Shown here: positions 1 to 13,082 of the stretch, one piece after another
Layout: each line of letters begins with the position of its first letter
How positions within the stretch are numbered: position 1 is the stretch's first letter
Assembly: GCA_000320545.1 (NCBI GenBank)
Contig: ADNK01001197.1
Location: 173,501-237,500 of the forward strand
Length of the DNA stretch: 64,000 nucleotides
Direction: 5' to 3'
From: Bigelowiella natans CCMP2755
Taxonomy: Eukaryota > Cercozoa > Chlorarachniophyceae
Translations under genes and position numbers: made by a program
The notes under the pieces: generated by a model
Seen by the model: only the letters and a program-made list of their open reading frames with translations
What the model was told of the DNA's origin: nothing
Database searches by the model: none

Positions 1-272
1 ACTAAACTATGAAATATGAAGAACCTTTTTCCGAGTCCCAAGATTCCAGCGCTATACTTGGCAAGGAAGGATTGATTATCTAGGCGTTAGTAAGCAGGAA
101 GCAACAATAGAACAATCAAGATCATATTTCTAACAGCATATTGACGATGGCCGCTCAATCGTAGAGTAGTTTATTATCTTTGAAGTAAGAAGGATGAATG
201 ATAAGGAAGGGCAATTAGTTTCCGAATATTATATTAGCATGACCCTCTCTCCCCTCCCTATCTCAGAATAAT

Positions 273-469
273 CTAATATCCATAACCTCTGACGGGGCTG
301 AAAAACCCATTAATGTTTGTTCTAGAATACGGTATATGAATCAAGGATTCTGAGTTCTGCAGTGTTTTGTTTTTCAGTTTCGATTTTTCGTATTTCTTAC
401 TGTTCTGATGCACCACCAACCTAGAGTCAGAGTATTGTGGTTGTCGATGGAGTCCTGGCGAATGGTAAT
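273..469 (-). CDS. possible 3'-terminal exon of an unidentified gene
   Basis: An open stretch of about 65 codons on the minus strand follows a good acceptor (TTTTGCAG ending at 470) and runs to a TAG stop at 273-275. It starts in phase 1, and the protein ends in FSPVRGYGY. It is rich in Ser, Lys and Asn, has no membrane segment, and matches no family I recognise. Upstream on the same strand (500-620) lies an AT-rich ATG/ATT repeat tract, so the preceding exon cannot be placed. Codon use looks coding-like, but the stretch is short and could be chance. Confidence 0.3.
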
Positions 470-474
470 CTGCA

Positions 475-2508
475 AAATATGACATGATGAAGACAGTTTC
501 GCATAAGAGAAGCATGGTGTAGTGATGATGATGAAGACGATAATGATGATTCTTAATAACATTATTATTATCATTATTAATATCATCATTATTATTACCA
601 TCATTCTCATTATCATAGTAACGATTATTCTTTACGATGGTAAATTGTATTGCAAGTTAGATATATTGTACGACTGCTGCTACTTTGACTCGGTCGTAGC
701 TTCTAAGTAATCCCTCATCTCGAAGTGTGAGACTGATAGGCACGGCGCCTTTTCTGCGCTTTCTGTGGTAGTAAATTCTGTGGGGACTTGCGATTTTTAT
801 ATTTATTGAATATGGATGCACCGCCCACTAAATTCTGCAGCAAACCCATGACGTTCGCCTCATCCGCTACTTCTCTTTAAACATTTCTTGCTATAGTTAT
901 TTTTGTTCTTGCTCTTCGTTCGTACCACCTCAGTCATTTTTTCCTACTGTAATAATTACCTTGCTTGTTCGTCAGTAATGTTTGGGTCCGTTAAATCTGG
1001 TGTTAAATAAAATTTTTGAGAGAATGGAACAGACGAAAATGAGATAGTGACACGCGTAATCATTCTGTTGCTTTTCATTCGACAAATCAAGGGTCACCTA
1101 GTAGATCTATAATTACCATCAATATCGTGCTGTGTACGTGATACTACAACAAGAAGAGCATCTTTTGGAATTTCACAATCCTATTTATCAAGAGATATTA
1201 GTGTTGTAAGGATATAAACATTTAACCATTGCTGCTGTTAAATCACAATACCGTCAGTGAATATCACAATACCGTCAGTGAATTAGTAATAAGTAATTGG
1301 ACCTTTCCGTAAGGGGCAAGGAAAACCCATCCATTTCTCCGAACGTATCCAAGAAGAAGCACACTAAGTTTGTGAGTCATCGCAGAATGTCAGGAACGGT
1401 AATAATGTACATGATGGATGGTTGATTTAGAGATTCTTAAAGATACGAGGATGATGATGATAACAGCGAGGCGATATCGACCTCGGCGATCACAATAACC
1501 ATGATGGCGATAATAATAAATATAGAGATATGGAGACTAGTGATGATGGCTGCCCGACATATTTTCATTGGACTATTTGATGATCGTTGTCATTACTCAT
1601 TCCTGTTTAATACTTCGTCAGCATAGTCCCAGAAATCCTTTCCCCATACCTCCGGAAGAGGGTCGATAACTCGCAGCTAAGAAGAGAGAAAAATTAGTAG
1701 AAGTGCTGCACAAAAGTAAAGGATTCATAGGAATATCATCCTATAATAATTTGCCTCAGAGTTGGAAGCAAATAGTAGAAATTTTATTTTAAGTAGTACA
1801 TATACAACTGGGAATGAGAAGGATATTATAGTCACCAGCTTCCCAATTTACAAAGTTAAAAGAGGATCGACAAGATGGATGTTGACAACTGATTTAGAAT
1901 AGATCTTAAAGTATATCGGTAGGTTACTTAGAGAGTCATTTAAAGGGGAGCGTTTCATCCCTCGTTAAAGCAGGAAAATATCTATCATTATTGCTGTGTT
2001 CTACTTTAGAGCAGCAGCTACGATAAGATGGTGAATCACATAAGTGTCTCAGAGTATAAATCGACATTTAATTTCGAAATTCCACACATCCAGTGATCAT
2101 CATCATTACCATCATCACCATCATCAGCAGTAACCTCATATGATGCGCCCGTCATATAGTCGTTAAGCCATTCCTCTTCGCCAGTCTAGCAGTACAACGA
2201 TGATCATTATTAAGTCTTTATTGTAATTATGGAATTGTGTCTGAGTCTTCCAGCCTCGAAATGTAGTTGAGTGTTTATGAACAACTTTCTCATTGAACTA
2301 CTACTGCTCAACCACCACCGTTAAACCACCATAATCGTCACCATCGATCTCATCCAATTATATGTTAACGCCCTACTGTTATCAATATCATCTTGACCTC
2401 TGGATTCATTTCAATATCTGCGTCGCCTATATTTGTCACCTTCCAAACCAAAACATCTTAGTCTCATGAAAGTAAGATGCTGAACTCAAAGAAATCACAT
2501 TTGTAAAG

Positions 2509-2581
<73 letters not shown>

Positions 2582-3300
2582 TGCGTGAGTGTGCGCATGC
2601 ACAATGTACAAGCATATTATTGTTTATACATTAATTCTTAAAATTTAAATCACATCATATATAATTCTGATAGTGTACATATTTATATGTATATTTGCAT
2701 GCATCTGTGTGCGCGCCAAGGATTACCAGATTCATCAAGAAAGTGAGGAAACCGGGAGCAAAACACGAAGATGCCAATAGACTAGCAATAAGCTGTACCA
2801 TAAATTAGGGAGGGTGTTAGATAACACAAAGAATGAAAGTAGCAGCGGATCCTGATAATCCTGATCATTTTTGCATAGAGTTGTCATTCTGTAGAAGTAC
2901 CTTATTATAGCAGATAACGTCCACATCTGCTGTAGCTTCTGTCAACAGTGGGTGTTGGTACCTTTGATACTTATTACTTTAAAAGGGAACAGCTAAGAAG
3001 TTTAAGAGGTATAAGAGTGAAATATCGTTGTGAACGAAAAAAAGATACGATACTTCTTTCGCCCTTCCCCTCACCATTGTGCGCCCTATACCTTTCATAG
3101 AATCTCTTTTGCGTCACTGTGACCTAGAAACGGCACATATGTGTAAAATACTTTATTTGTTGCACTGAACTATCACACATAATGGAACCCTCGGTGTTTA
3201 TTCTACCAAAACATCGATCATTACACATTGCTGCATGTTGCAATTGTTTTGAGAAGTAACAGCAAAGGTTTGGTAGTATTCGGTGTATTGTAGACTTTGA
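475..3300. other. long non-coding / unassigned region
   Basis: I see no convincing coding exons here. The sequence is AT-rich with scattered ATG/ATT triplet tracts (525-620, 1450-1515, 2095-2125) and stops in every frame. The lower end may hold 3' exons or UTR of the potassium channel gene on the minus strand. Confidence 0.5.
2514..2579. repeat. (AT)n-(GT)n compound microsatellite
   Basis: About 34 bp of alternating TA are followed directly by about 33 bp of alternating GT. Alternating purine-pyrimidine tracts can adopt Z-DNA or cruciform forms. No gene overlaps it. Confidence 0.95.
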
Positions 3301-3828
3301 AGTGACTTTGTGGCAGTCGGTCGAGGATAGTAATTACTTTATTTCGTCAATATGAACTAATAGCACCGAAAGAAATTATGATGGTTTCTGCTGCTACTAC
3401 TTTAATGGGCACAGATCTACCGCCGACATCAGCACGTTTCACCTGCCGTGTAAATTTATATGCAAAGTATGGATATATTGATATAACCTTTCTCAAATAA
3501 GCAGTAAGAAAAGTGCTCCCATCATTGAATACTCCATTATCGTTGGAAATTTAGTAGATTAATGGTTGGCACCTTGAGATATCTCCGAATTGCAACAGCA
3601 GTGAATAGTTGCCGTAAATCCCGAGATTCCACATTTCTAATGTAAAAATGTATGCATATATAAACATGATGGCCAGGATGAATACAGTGAATGACGAAGT
3701 TATTCACTGCAAGCTGTAGATATCAAAACGTGGTAGTTCGAAAGATGTATTCCTATAAAAACATCGATGATTTTTCCATCAAGGACCAAGCGCTGTTGAT
3801 GGATAAAAACCGTCGGTGGTTTCAATAC

Positions 3829-6800
3829 CATTAACATGTCTTAAATTTGTTACAACGGTTTGTATTTCAAAACAAAAATGGCGCAGATCGTACACATGAG
3901 CCTCAGGGCCAAGGATGTATACTCCTGCAGCCTTTTCAACCTGCCAGGGGATAGAATCGACTGACATTAAAATCAATACTAACGACAGTAATCCTCAATC
4001 ATCATTTATAATAGATTATTTTATTCTTTATCACATACCTGAAGTCGACTTAAGTCCTCTTCCTCTAAGGGATTTCCCACAAAAAGCTGGATATTTTTCT
4101 CCATTTCACTTGTGATGCTACCACCCTGTGTGCCATCCTATAAAGTGTATTAATATAAAATTCAGCCTACCACGTACCACATTGACAGCGATGGTAGAAA
4201 TTGTAATGAACAGCGATGGTAGAAATTGTAATGAATTTTATCATTCAATGGCTAACAGATGCCAATATAGACCATCATCACTGTATTTATTTGTATATAA
4301 CTGTACCACGATGCTCGCAATGAAAGATCGCAGCTCTGTGAGCTTTTCCGGGGTCGAAACTATTGTAACATTTCCTCCTCAGTTCTCACATCACTGGCTT
4401 TTCACATCGTATCGACGACGAGAAATCTGATAGAGTTCATCACCTAACACTGCGAGTTTCATATTGCCTACAAACCTAATTATCACCCCACCATTATCAC
4501 CACTACCAAAAAATAGCAGTATACTGTACAAAGACAGCTTGCTTTACACTCGCTCACTCTTTCGATCAAGACGATAAAATAAGCGAAGGTAGAAGCAAGC
4601 CATGAGAAGAGGACAGAGAACAGGGGAAAGTAGAATTTTTGCAATCGTGAAAGAGGCAGCAAACACCTATCAGGATGCAGCAACTGATTGCTCATAAGTC
4701 TGGTGATAAACAACAGTAACAAAAGAGCAGAAAGAAAAGTAAGGGGGGGGAGGAGGAATTTGTTTTGGATAAGCATCAACGCAAACACGTAGAATGGAAA
4801 AGTCTCGATATCGTTGTCAACAATAGCAACAAGGTATTCTGATCGTCTTTCTAGGTATTGTTGTCTATCATCAGCGCTACCACATATAATCATCATACTT
4901 ACTTAAGGATTTCCTCCGACACCTCTCCCACCAAAACTACAAATTGAGATTGTTCAGGGTTGTGAAACCTAATCGTTAGGAATGTGTGAAGGTGTAGAAT
5001 AAGACGTAGTATTTTAGAGATATGGATTTCTCAGAAAGAAGAGAAGAGAGATATAGAAGAATCCTATTTGCCCGACTTGATAATCACCACCATAATCATC
5101 ATCATCATCATTATCATATAGTTTATTCATAAAAAAATGTTTGAGGCTCCGAACCTCCCATAACCAGCATTGTCTGTACGATAGGCCTCGAACAACTGAG
5201 TGGTTTTTACCCCGAAAGCAACGATACCTTCATAATATAGTTGCATATTAATTCTCTGACGGTTTTAGCACCCAAATTGAAACTAGCAGTTATTCACGTT
5301 AAGGACGTAGATGTAGTTAAATGGTATATATTAATGGGTGAGTATGCATTTGCTTGATGATTATTTACCCAAAGCAATGCAGAGGATCATCAAAGCCCTC
5401 CCAATTAGAGTGGTAGCAAAAAAATCGCCATACCTATCACAACAACATATTGTATGGTGTATTTTAAAATACTTATCTACTTAATCAAACCCACGCATGA
5501 TTTATAATAACCCAACAGTTGAGAACGTAACGATCATGAAGTAGAAAGCATTGTAGACCGTCCATTCAGTCTGCCAATTAGTTAAAAAAAAAACAGTTGA
5601 TTCAGCTTCGTTTTGAGTTACATGTATAAATAACACGCGCGTAAGGGTGGATACTATAGGGATTCATATCAGAAAGAAAATTATTACGTACAGAGTCATA
5701 TATTATCCCTGGAGGGTCGCCTAAGCTCTCGAAGATGAATATTGCTCCGGCAAAGACGAATACGAAGGCTATAACTGTGAATGCTAAATTCCACAACTCC
5801 TGGGAACGAAACATTAAATTCAACTTTATCCAAAAGAAAATGGGATACTTTCGTTGCTAACGCACCCGTGTACTCCGGCTTATGTTGAATGGAAGCTTAT
5901 CAAGAATATTGCAAGAATATCAATTAAATCTCAAATTGGTAGTGAATCATTATTTCGGACCTTAGCTTTTTCGAAGTGATGCAATGCATTTATTGCACGC
6001 ACAAATTGAAGTCCAAGGAAAAAGTCATTAGATACCTGAAGATGGCTCAGAGTCATTGGTGAAGGCAAGAGTTTATAGAAGTTTTGAAACAGTACTGAGT
6101 ACACCGCTGAAGATACCCCAATAATATTCGTGATTGTTGTAAAATTCCTGTACATAAAATTGACCTAAATATTGAACGGCTAATGTAAGATTATGGAAGA
6201 AATAAAGCCCAAGGAAATAATAGCTTATTGTGTCTTACTTTCGTATAAGATGCCGCGAAATTCGCAGTCAGCTGAATGTGGCACACAAAGGTAAGTTTTC
6301 TCCGATACATGGGCTGTAATGAAATAATTTAGCGCTGTTTAACAGCTACCTGTATGCCGAATATAAGAGCTGCTACAGCTTCAATAGTTTTCATCCACGT
6401 AGGAAATGATTTCTCATTCGTTCTAAGAGAAGGAGGATACGCTATTACTACTTTTGTATGATGTTCAAAAGAGATGATCTGCGTGAAATGTTTTTTTTCT
6501 GTAAGACCTCACAACGAAGAACGCACACATTAAGATGTTTAGAAATAAGAACAAAATGTGTGCGACGCTGGAACGTATGAAGCGGGTGGCCTTTCTCGCC
6601 TATAAGTCGAAGTAATGTTTAGAGGAAACTTTTATCTGTGCATCTCATCAGATTGGCTCTTGCATGCACCTTTTGTACTGAGTAAAACGATCAAATCGGG
6701 GTTCATCATCGTCCTTTGCTCTTCGAGAAATCTCCATCAGAATGACGGCTGCATTAATTGATGTGAAATCATCAACATGATCTTTTAAGTCATCTGCAAT

Positions 6801-6911
6801 AATACCTGTTATGAATGCTGATGTGTAAGCAACTCCCGCGGTTAGCAGCTGGTAGCCAATCTCCGCCCTTTGATCAAGCATTCGAGTGATAAATAAACTT
6901 GACGTTTTCAT
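3829..6911 (-). CDS. Slo/BK-like potassium channel with RCK domain (multi-exon)
   Basis: This is a voltage- and/or ligand-gated K+ channel of the plasma membrane or an endomembrane. Phase-consistent minus-strand exons are 6911-6670 (N-terminus, from ATG), 6422-6350, 6313-6239, 6164-5961, 5856-5692, 5570-5512 and 5433-5369. The 6164-5961 exon carries an S3-S4 region with FLGLQFVRAINAL, resembling the Slo S4. The 5856-5692 exon carries S5 ending in FESLGDP, as in Slo channels. The selectivity filter TVGYGDF is assembled across the intron 5434-5511. Downstream exons at about 4110-4039 and 3940-3829 encode an RCK domain (LFVGNPLEEEDLSRLQ, then AAGVYILGPEA). Exons between 5369 and 4110 (a possible IICGS start of RCK near 4885) and below 3829 (to about 3340) are not securely joined. 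Family assignment is strong; the full exon chain is incomplete. It is divergent from the PHF3-like gene. Confidence 0.75.
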
Positions 6912-7796
6912 GCCGATCTTTCAACATTAATCACCATTGTTCGCTGGGGGAGAAATCGGATCCGGCGGTCATGATGACTCTCGTATGATATCCACCAAAT
7001 GATCTACTACTTCCCTATTCCTGTTTAGTAAGTTGTTTCTTTATTTGTTGCTTTCTTTCTTATCTCTATGTTGTTGGACTATGTAGTTATGGGTTGTGAG
7101 GCAGCTCTCTTTCTTCCATTCTGGTAGTCTTTGGTAGTACTCGTAGTCGGAGGAGACGTAACCAAGTCAGTCTCATCATCTATTTTATGTCAAACCCAGG
7201 TTAATTTCATCGGACGACCCAGTATGTGCCATGTAAACTTCTAAAGTTAAATTGGACCATACCAGAGCAAGCTAAAAGAAGTATTTTAGTAAATAAAATA
7301 TCGTCGATGTATCTGATGTTGGCTTGAATGCGAGTAATATCCGAGCAACAATGATCCTATGACTACCATCTCGATTACCAGGTGGTCGCATCATTGACTT
7401 CCCAGCTATGTTTTTTCACCGAGGTTAGTTCCTAGTAGTTACGATTAGTATTTCTTACCCAAGTTGTTCCGAAAGAACAGCAGCAACCAAGAACAACAAC
7501 TACAACAACAACAACAACAACAACAACAGCAGCTGCAGCAACATGCGAAGGGAAGGACCACCATGATCGCACAATCGAAGAAGAGATCTTCGCGATTGTT
7601 CTGCCTAGGCTAAGGGGTGATCTAACATCTAGCTGTGAGGGAGAAATACTTCCTTAGATTAGAGCTCTTATAATTGCTCTCTCTCTCCCTCCCTCCTTCC
7701 CTCCCTCCCTCCCTCCTTCTTTCTTTATCCCATTAGCGGTTCTAACTCAACATCTAATTAGCTTAATAAATGGGCTAAGTCGATACGGGAAAGATT
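6912..7796. promoter_or_regulatory. divergent intergenic region between channel and PHF3-like genes
   Basis: This 885-bp head-to-head spacer must contain the 5' ends of both genes. It holds a (CAA)n tract at about 7496-7530 and a pyrimidine-rich CT/CCCT tract at 7675-7730, just upstream of the plus-strand ATG at 7797. I see no unambiguous TATA box or other core element. A bidirectional promoter is an inference from gene order only. Confidence 0.4.
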
Positions 7797-10700
7797 ATGA
7801 ATACTTCGATCGAAGGTGGAAAAGCTAACGAGGCTCAGATCGCAAGCAACGATTCGACATTAGCCTTAGCCTCTGAAACGCTTCTTCTTGAACCGTCGCA
7901 TACTATACCTACTGAAGGTCACAGTCAAAAAATTGGATCAAATACCAGTGCCTCATCCTTGGCGGACTTCGAAGACAAAGAACATCATCGTTATCATCAA
8001 GAAGAACCAGGGAAACAACAGACAACTTTCAATACATCGCCATCAACGATGAGGGCGTCACAAATTTCCACATCCCACGGACATAGTCTTGATCAAGATA
8101 ATGATGTTTGTAATGCCGGGCAAGGAACCACAAATACAAAGCAAAATTGGGTGCGGCAAGGTGTTCGCAATGCCCACCCCGGAAGAAATACTAGCCATAT
8201 TCCAAGGTTTGACTGTATAGGAGAAGGCCGTGTGGGGTTGAAAGAGATCGAAGGGGGCAAAAATGAAGAAAGCAAAGAGGACGAAAACGAAGCTCCCTCG
8301 CCGGATATGGAAGAGAAACAACAGCAACAATGTGTAGATATACTTGAGGGTTCCACTGGCGAAGGGAAAGCAGCAATCATCGCACAAGGGGACAGGCAGG
8401 AACATAAGAAAGATAGAGAGCGGATATTATTTGCCGTGGAAAAAGAACAGATCGAACATAATAGAGCAGAAGAAAGAAGGGCCAAAAAAGTCTCTGGTGA
8501 GCAAATTTTGGGTGATGGCCATGACATGAAGGTAGATCAAGCGAAAAATACTGAACAAAAAATCGACAATCAGTTTGATGGCGCACACAAATCTAAAGCA
8601 ATGACACCTTCCATGGAGCACGTTTCTCGAGTTGATGATACAAAGGGATTGCGGGGTGAAGTAGCAACTAGCGTAAATGACATAAGTCGATCTCAGGAAA
8701 AGGAGCAACACTGTGCAGCTGTATTGATTGAGAAGAGCGGAAAATGTCTTGATTTACCGAGGAACGTGGCGGAAAATGTTGTACTCACAGTATCTAATCA
8801 GAACAGTGTGGCTCAGGGCGATGATAGTGCCAGTAGCAGTGCTATGCTACAAAATAACTGCGAAGAGGTGGAAGATGATACCGAGGGGGAGGAAAACGAG
8901 GACAATTATGATGAAAACGATAACAAGCTTTACTGTTTCTGCAGGGGTCCGTATATGAAGAAATATGCAATGGTACAATGTGGGAAGTGTAACGAATGGT
9001 ATCACACTGAGTGTGTCGGTTTAGAGGAAGATTCATTAGACACTGAATGGAAAGATAAAGAATGGTTCTGTCAACAGTGTTTGGGCAAAAAATTCCCTGA
9101 GCTTAAGCCTGGGAGTCGTTTCTATCACTTCAAGATCGATGCTGATAGAAGGACACGGAATATGTCCATCGCTCTAAAGAGAGAGATCAGGCAAGAACTC
9201 CGCAAAAAGAAGATGAGAGCATTAGGAATGGAAGTTTTGTCCTCCGACTCCGAGGAGGATTCATCTGACAGCGATCCTGACTTCGAACTTGATAGCATCA
9301 ACCCTGGAAATATGAGAGGAGGAAAAGGCGACCACATGATGATGATGATGATGTCAAAGGGGGGCAATAGCAGCAAGTCAAATCGAAGCAGCAGCAGCGT
9401 ACAGCCATTGTCTAATCGTCATGACATGATGAACGCGAGAAGAAAAGGAAGGAAGATGAGGAAGGAAAAGAAGCAGCACACAAAGGGCACCAGCAGCAAG
9501 AAGGTCGAGAGTAGACGAAAGCGTCAACGATATCGCTGCACTAAGGCTGAACGCATCGAAACAGGACGTAGGAAGATTACTAAAACCTTCACTGACGTGC
9601 TTGGAAACAAGACATTAGGCATTGCTTTAGAGTCAGACCTATTCCTCCACTTTGGGGGCTTCAACGAGAAGTACCAGGAACGCTACCGCATACTCATCGC
9701 TAACATCAGACACAACGGTAAGCTTTTGGCGAAGATCCTGAGGAAGGAAATACCAACAAAGCAGCTGATGGAGATGGATGTAGCGCAGCTTGCTCCCGAA
9801 GAAATAAACCAACAGCGTGAGGAATTGAGGAAGGCAGCGTGGAAAGACAAAGTAATTGCCGAGGAGGATCGCATGGATCACAAATTCACCTTCTTTAAGC
9901 GCTACAACCACGGCGTATCTAGCCTTAAGAACAAGCCCTCAATTGACGACATCCTCGAAAGCGTAGGAAAAATCGATGATGGTGATGATGATATACAACC
10001 TGGTGGTGCCGATGGTGACACGAGCAGTCATATGGGAAACAATGGCAATCGTCGCCGTCATCTCTGTCCGAATTGCGGGGAAGAGGATTTAACGCAGCGT
10101 GCAAGATTCTGTTCATCGTGCGGGACAAAATTACACACTGCTGCTACCCCCTCGCCTTCCAGAACAACAATTGCCGGCAATATCGTGAAGTCTGAGGCAC
10201 AGCTCATCGAAAGTGGTCACCATCAGATAGGAGGAGGGGGGGGAGGAGGAGGAGGAGGAGAAGGGGGAGGAACGGGGAAACTAACAACAGCCAACGAGGA
10301 TGATGATATCACAGGAAATAATGATGATGATGGTGAAAATAGGACTGATAAGAATAATAATACTAATGTGAAAGAGGAGGGGGACAAGAGAGGAGGGGTG
10401 GAGAAGAAGATAGCACAACGACCTTTAATAATCAAGCCCTTTGAGGAGGAGGAGGAAGAGGAGGAGGAGGAAGGTGAAGATTATAATGCGAGTAGTTGGG
10501 AGATGGGAGACAAAGACAAGGACGATGAGGCGGAAGAAGACAAAGAATACGATCCTTTCGCCGATGATATCGAAGACGTCGAAGGAGGAGGAGGAGGAGG
10601 AGAGCCTTCAGAGAGGAGAAAGGAGGAAGGGAGGGAGGGGGGAGGACCGACACTGAGCAGCAGCAGGAAGAGGGGTCGAGAAGAGAAGGGAAAGAAAAGA

Positions 10701-12708
10701 AAATATCGCCAAATGGAGAGAATTTCCTCACCAGCATCGTCATCGAAGAAGAAGTCTAAGAAAAGGAAGAGCAGTAGCCATTCTCAAAGAGAGAAGGCCC
10801 CACTTAAGTCGGGAGTGAATATCATGGTGTGGGAAGGTACAATTGGAAGGGAGTCGGGGAAAGCAGCGACCTTTCGGATGACTCAGACAAATGGGGATCC
10901 TTTTGGTACCCTACCATTCGCAGATAACATTGAGCATTCTGGATGGATGGATCTACGCAAAGCGCTCGTGTGGCTGTGGAAAGTACAGCGCAGCGTCCAC
11001 AAACAGCTCTCGGGGATTATAGTGCAGCCTCAAACTAAATTCGATATTGAGGCTGCGAGGAAATTTAGGGACTTCTACAACAAAAAGGACAAGGCGACGA
11101 TCCTCGATTATGATAAGAGCCATGGGATCAGTCTTTTGCTGATGCCAAACCACAACAAAAAGTTGATGAGGGAGAAGAGATTGTTCACTCATATATTCCC
11201 CGGTGCCGAAGTACGAAACCCAGTGCTTCTTGGTGTAGCGATAATCGATAAAAGGCGTTGGTCGCCGCAGCTGTTATCATCCATATCCTCACCCATCACC
11301 GCAACACCAACACCAACCGCCACCAAACCTACTTCTGCTACTACTTCTACTTCTGCCATCGCTGTCTCAGAGGGGCTGGTTTACAGTAAAGGTGTAGGAG
11401 GTGTAGTAGTAGTAAAAAGGGAGGACGAGGAGGAGAAGGAAAAGGTGGAAGCGGGTAATTACGACAACACAGGGGGAGTGACTGTGAAGAAGGAGAAGAA
11501 TAAAGAAGAATCAGTTGGTAATCTCGTCACAATTAAGAGAGAGGAGGGGATGAGCCCCCGTAGATTTCATCATCATCATGATCATCATCCCTTTTCTGCT
11601 ACCGTGAGCACCGTATTACAAAAGAGGGAAACTATGCCCCCTCCCCCTCACTCATTGTCGATATCATCTGCACCGACGACCAGTAACATCAAAAAGAAAA
11701 AACGAAGGCCGCCTCCACCCCCACCGAGACCCAGAGCTGTTTCAGATGATCCCAGCGCTGGTGTTAGTGTTTTGGAGAAATATAGAGGAGCTGTGGGAGT
11801 GGGGGGGGGGAGGCGTGCAGCATCAACAGCAACAGCAGCTCTCGAAAATCTCGGAAGAAACGAAAAATGGAAGTAATAGTAGTGCATCGTGGAAATCTGA
11901 GAGTGCTGGTTTGGGGGTGCTAGATACACGCACGAATCAGAGAAGTTCATCATTATATTTATCATCAGCATCAGCATCAGCATCGTCATCATCGGCATTA
12001 TCAGCATCATCGTCATCATCACGACCTTTACCATCACCATCTCAAGTTAATTTCAATAAGCGTTCTACCTCCACTCGGCCCATCCCTTCCTTTCACCATC
12101 CTCCTCACATGTTAGCTGGGAGTCTAGGATTGCAATCAGGAGTAGCAGCGCCACCACCACCACCACCAGGACGACGCTATCACCAAGCCACCTCAAGAAA
12201 ACAAAGGAATAGTAGTAGTAGTCACCTTGTAACTGCTGTCAAGGAAGAAGACCTTGGGCCGTCATTCCCACTTCGTCGAAGGATGCCACCTGCACCACCG
12301 CCACGGACATCTTCGTTGATAGGGAGGAGAATGTCCGCAATCAGTATCCCGCCTCCTCCCCCACGACGACGAGTTGGGGCTACCACTGCGGCATTGTCAT
12401 CATCATCACCATCATCATCATCCTTCTCGCCATCAAAAAGGATCCTGCCACCACCACCTCGTCGCAGCCTAGATGGTTCTGGTAGCATCACCATTCATCC
12501 AAGCCGCAGTCACCGATTTAGCAACAATAGCAACTCCCCACATTCACCATCATCAAATCGCCCCAACCACGTTAAGATGGCAGAGTTTAGGTCGAGAGAT
12601 CTACGAAATCGGGGGAACTTCAGCTCTTCCCCGCCTGTGTCTCCATGGAGAGCATCACAGATGAATCGCCAGAAATCAAACCGAAATCGTGTTCCGTGGC
12701 GTAGGTAG
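7797..12708 (+). CDS. Bye1/PHF3/DIDO-like transcription regulator (PHD, TFIIS central, SPOC), with a 1-base frame break
   Basis: It probably binds RNA polymerase II and modulates elongation, as Bye1/PHF3 family proteins do. One long exon starts at ATG 7797. Domains in order: acidic, Gln/Lys-rich N-terminus; PHD finger at about aa 377-430 (CFC..., CNEWYHTECVGL, WFCQQC, a C4HC3 pattern); TFIIS central domain at about aa 583-705; a short zinc ribbon at about aa 757-777 (CPNC, then CSSCG); Gly/Glu runs; SPOC domain at about aa 1005-1150; Pro-rich tail. The first frame stops at 11874-11876, but the +1 frame continues the same Pro/Ser/Arg-rich composition from the run of ten Gs at 11801-11810 to a stop at 12706-12708. 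Removing one G joins them into about 1,636 aa. An over-called homopolymer base is likelier than a real break. PHD plus TFIIS plus SPOC makes the family call firm. Confidence 0.85.
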
Positions 12709-13079
12709 CTCAAATCTTGAGAAGTTTGGAGACTGGTTAATTGGCCACAATGAGCTTCTGCTCAAATGGACAACCCAACAAATGTCAAACATTCTTGTTA
12801 ACCAAAACAAACACATCTAAACGCATGTGCATCAATGTTCACATTTGTGGCTGCGCGAAGCGTGACTTGGTCGACACGGTCGTCAGCAATCATGTTAACA
12901 ACACAGTGATTTGCACATCTAGCCAGCATGCTAGTATGCGCCATGCACAGTCGCGTGTAGTCGACCTCACATGATCAAAAAGCAGCATGGCTGGCTATAG
13001 CCAGGCTGGTCGGTCTAGCGATGCAATGTGTGGATGGCGACCGCTGTGCGACGATCTATCTATGTCCATGTAACCACAT
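12709..13079 (+). other. spacer between PHF3-like gene and transposon
   Basis: No coding exon is visible. The composition shifts from about 12,800 onward toward GC/CA-rich TGCATG and GCATGC words, like the transposon that follows. It may be older repeat sequence. The 3' UTR of the PHF3-like gene should lie in the first part. Confidence 0.4.
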
Positions 13080-13082
13080 TAG

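Noticed and set aside
2735-2926. Minus-strand open frame of 63 codons
   Set aside because: No start context, splice sites or family pattern; probably chance.
4483-4896. Minus-strand open frame with many hydrophobic residues
   Set aside because: It lies between pore and RCK exons of the channel gene. Its start (IICGS) could be an RCK exon, but the rest looks like intron read-through, so I did not list it as a separate gene.
10223-10743. Antisense frames rich in Pro, Leu and Ser
   Set aside because: Shadows of the Glu/Gly/Lys-rich part of the PHF3-like gene, whose domains fix the plus strand.
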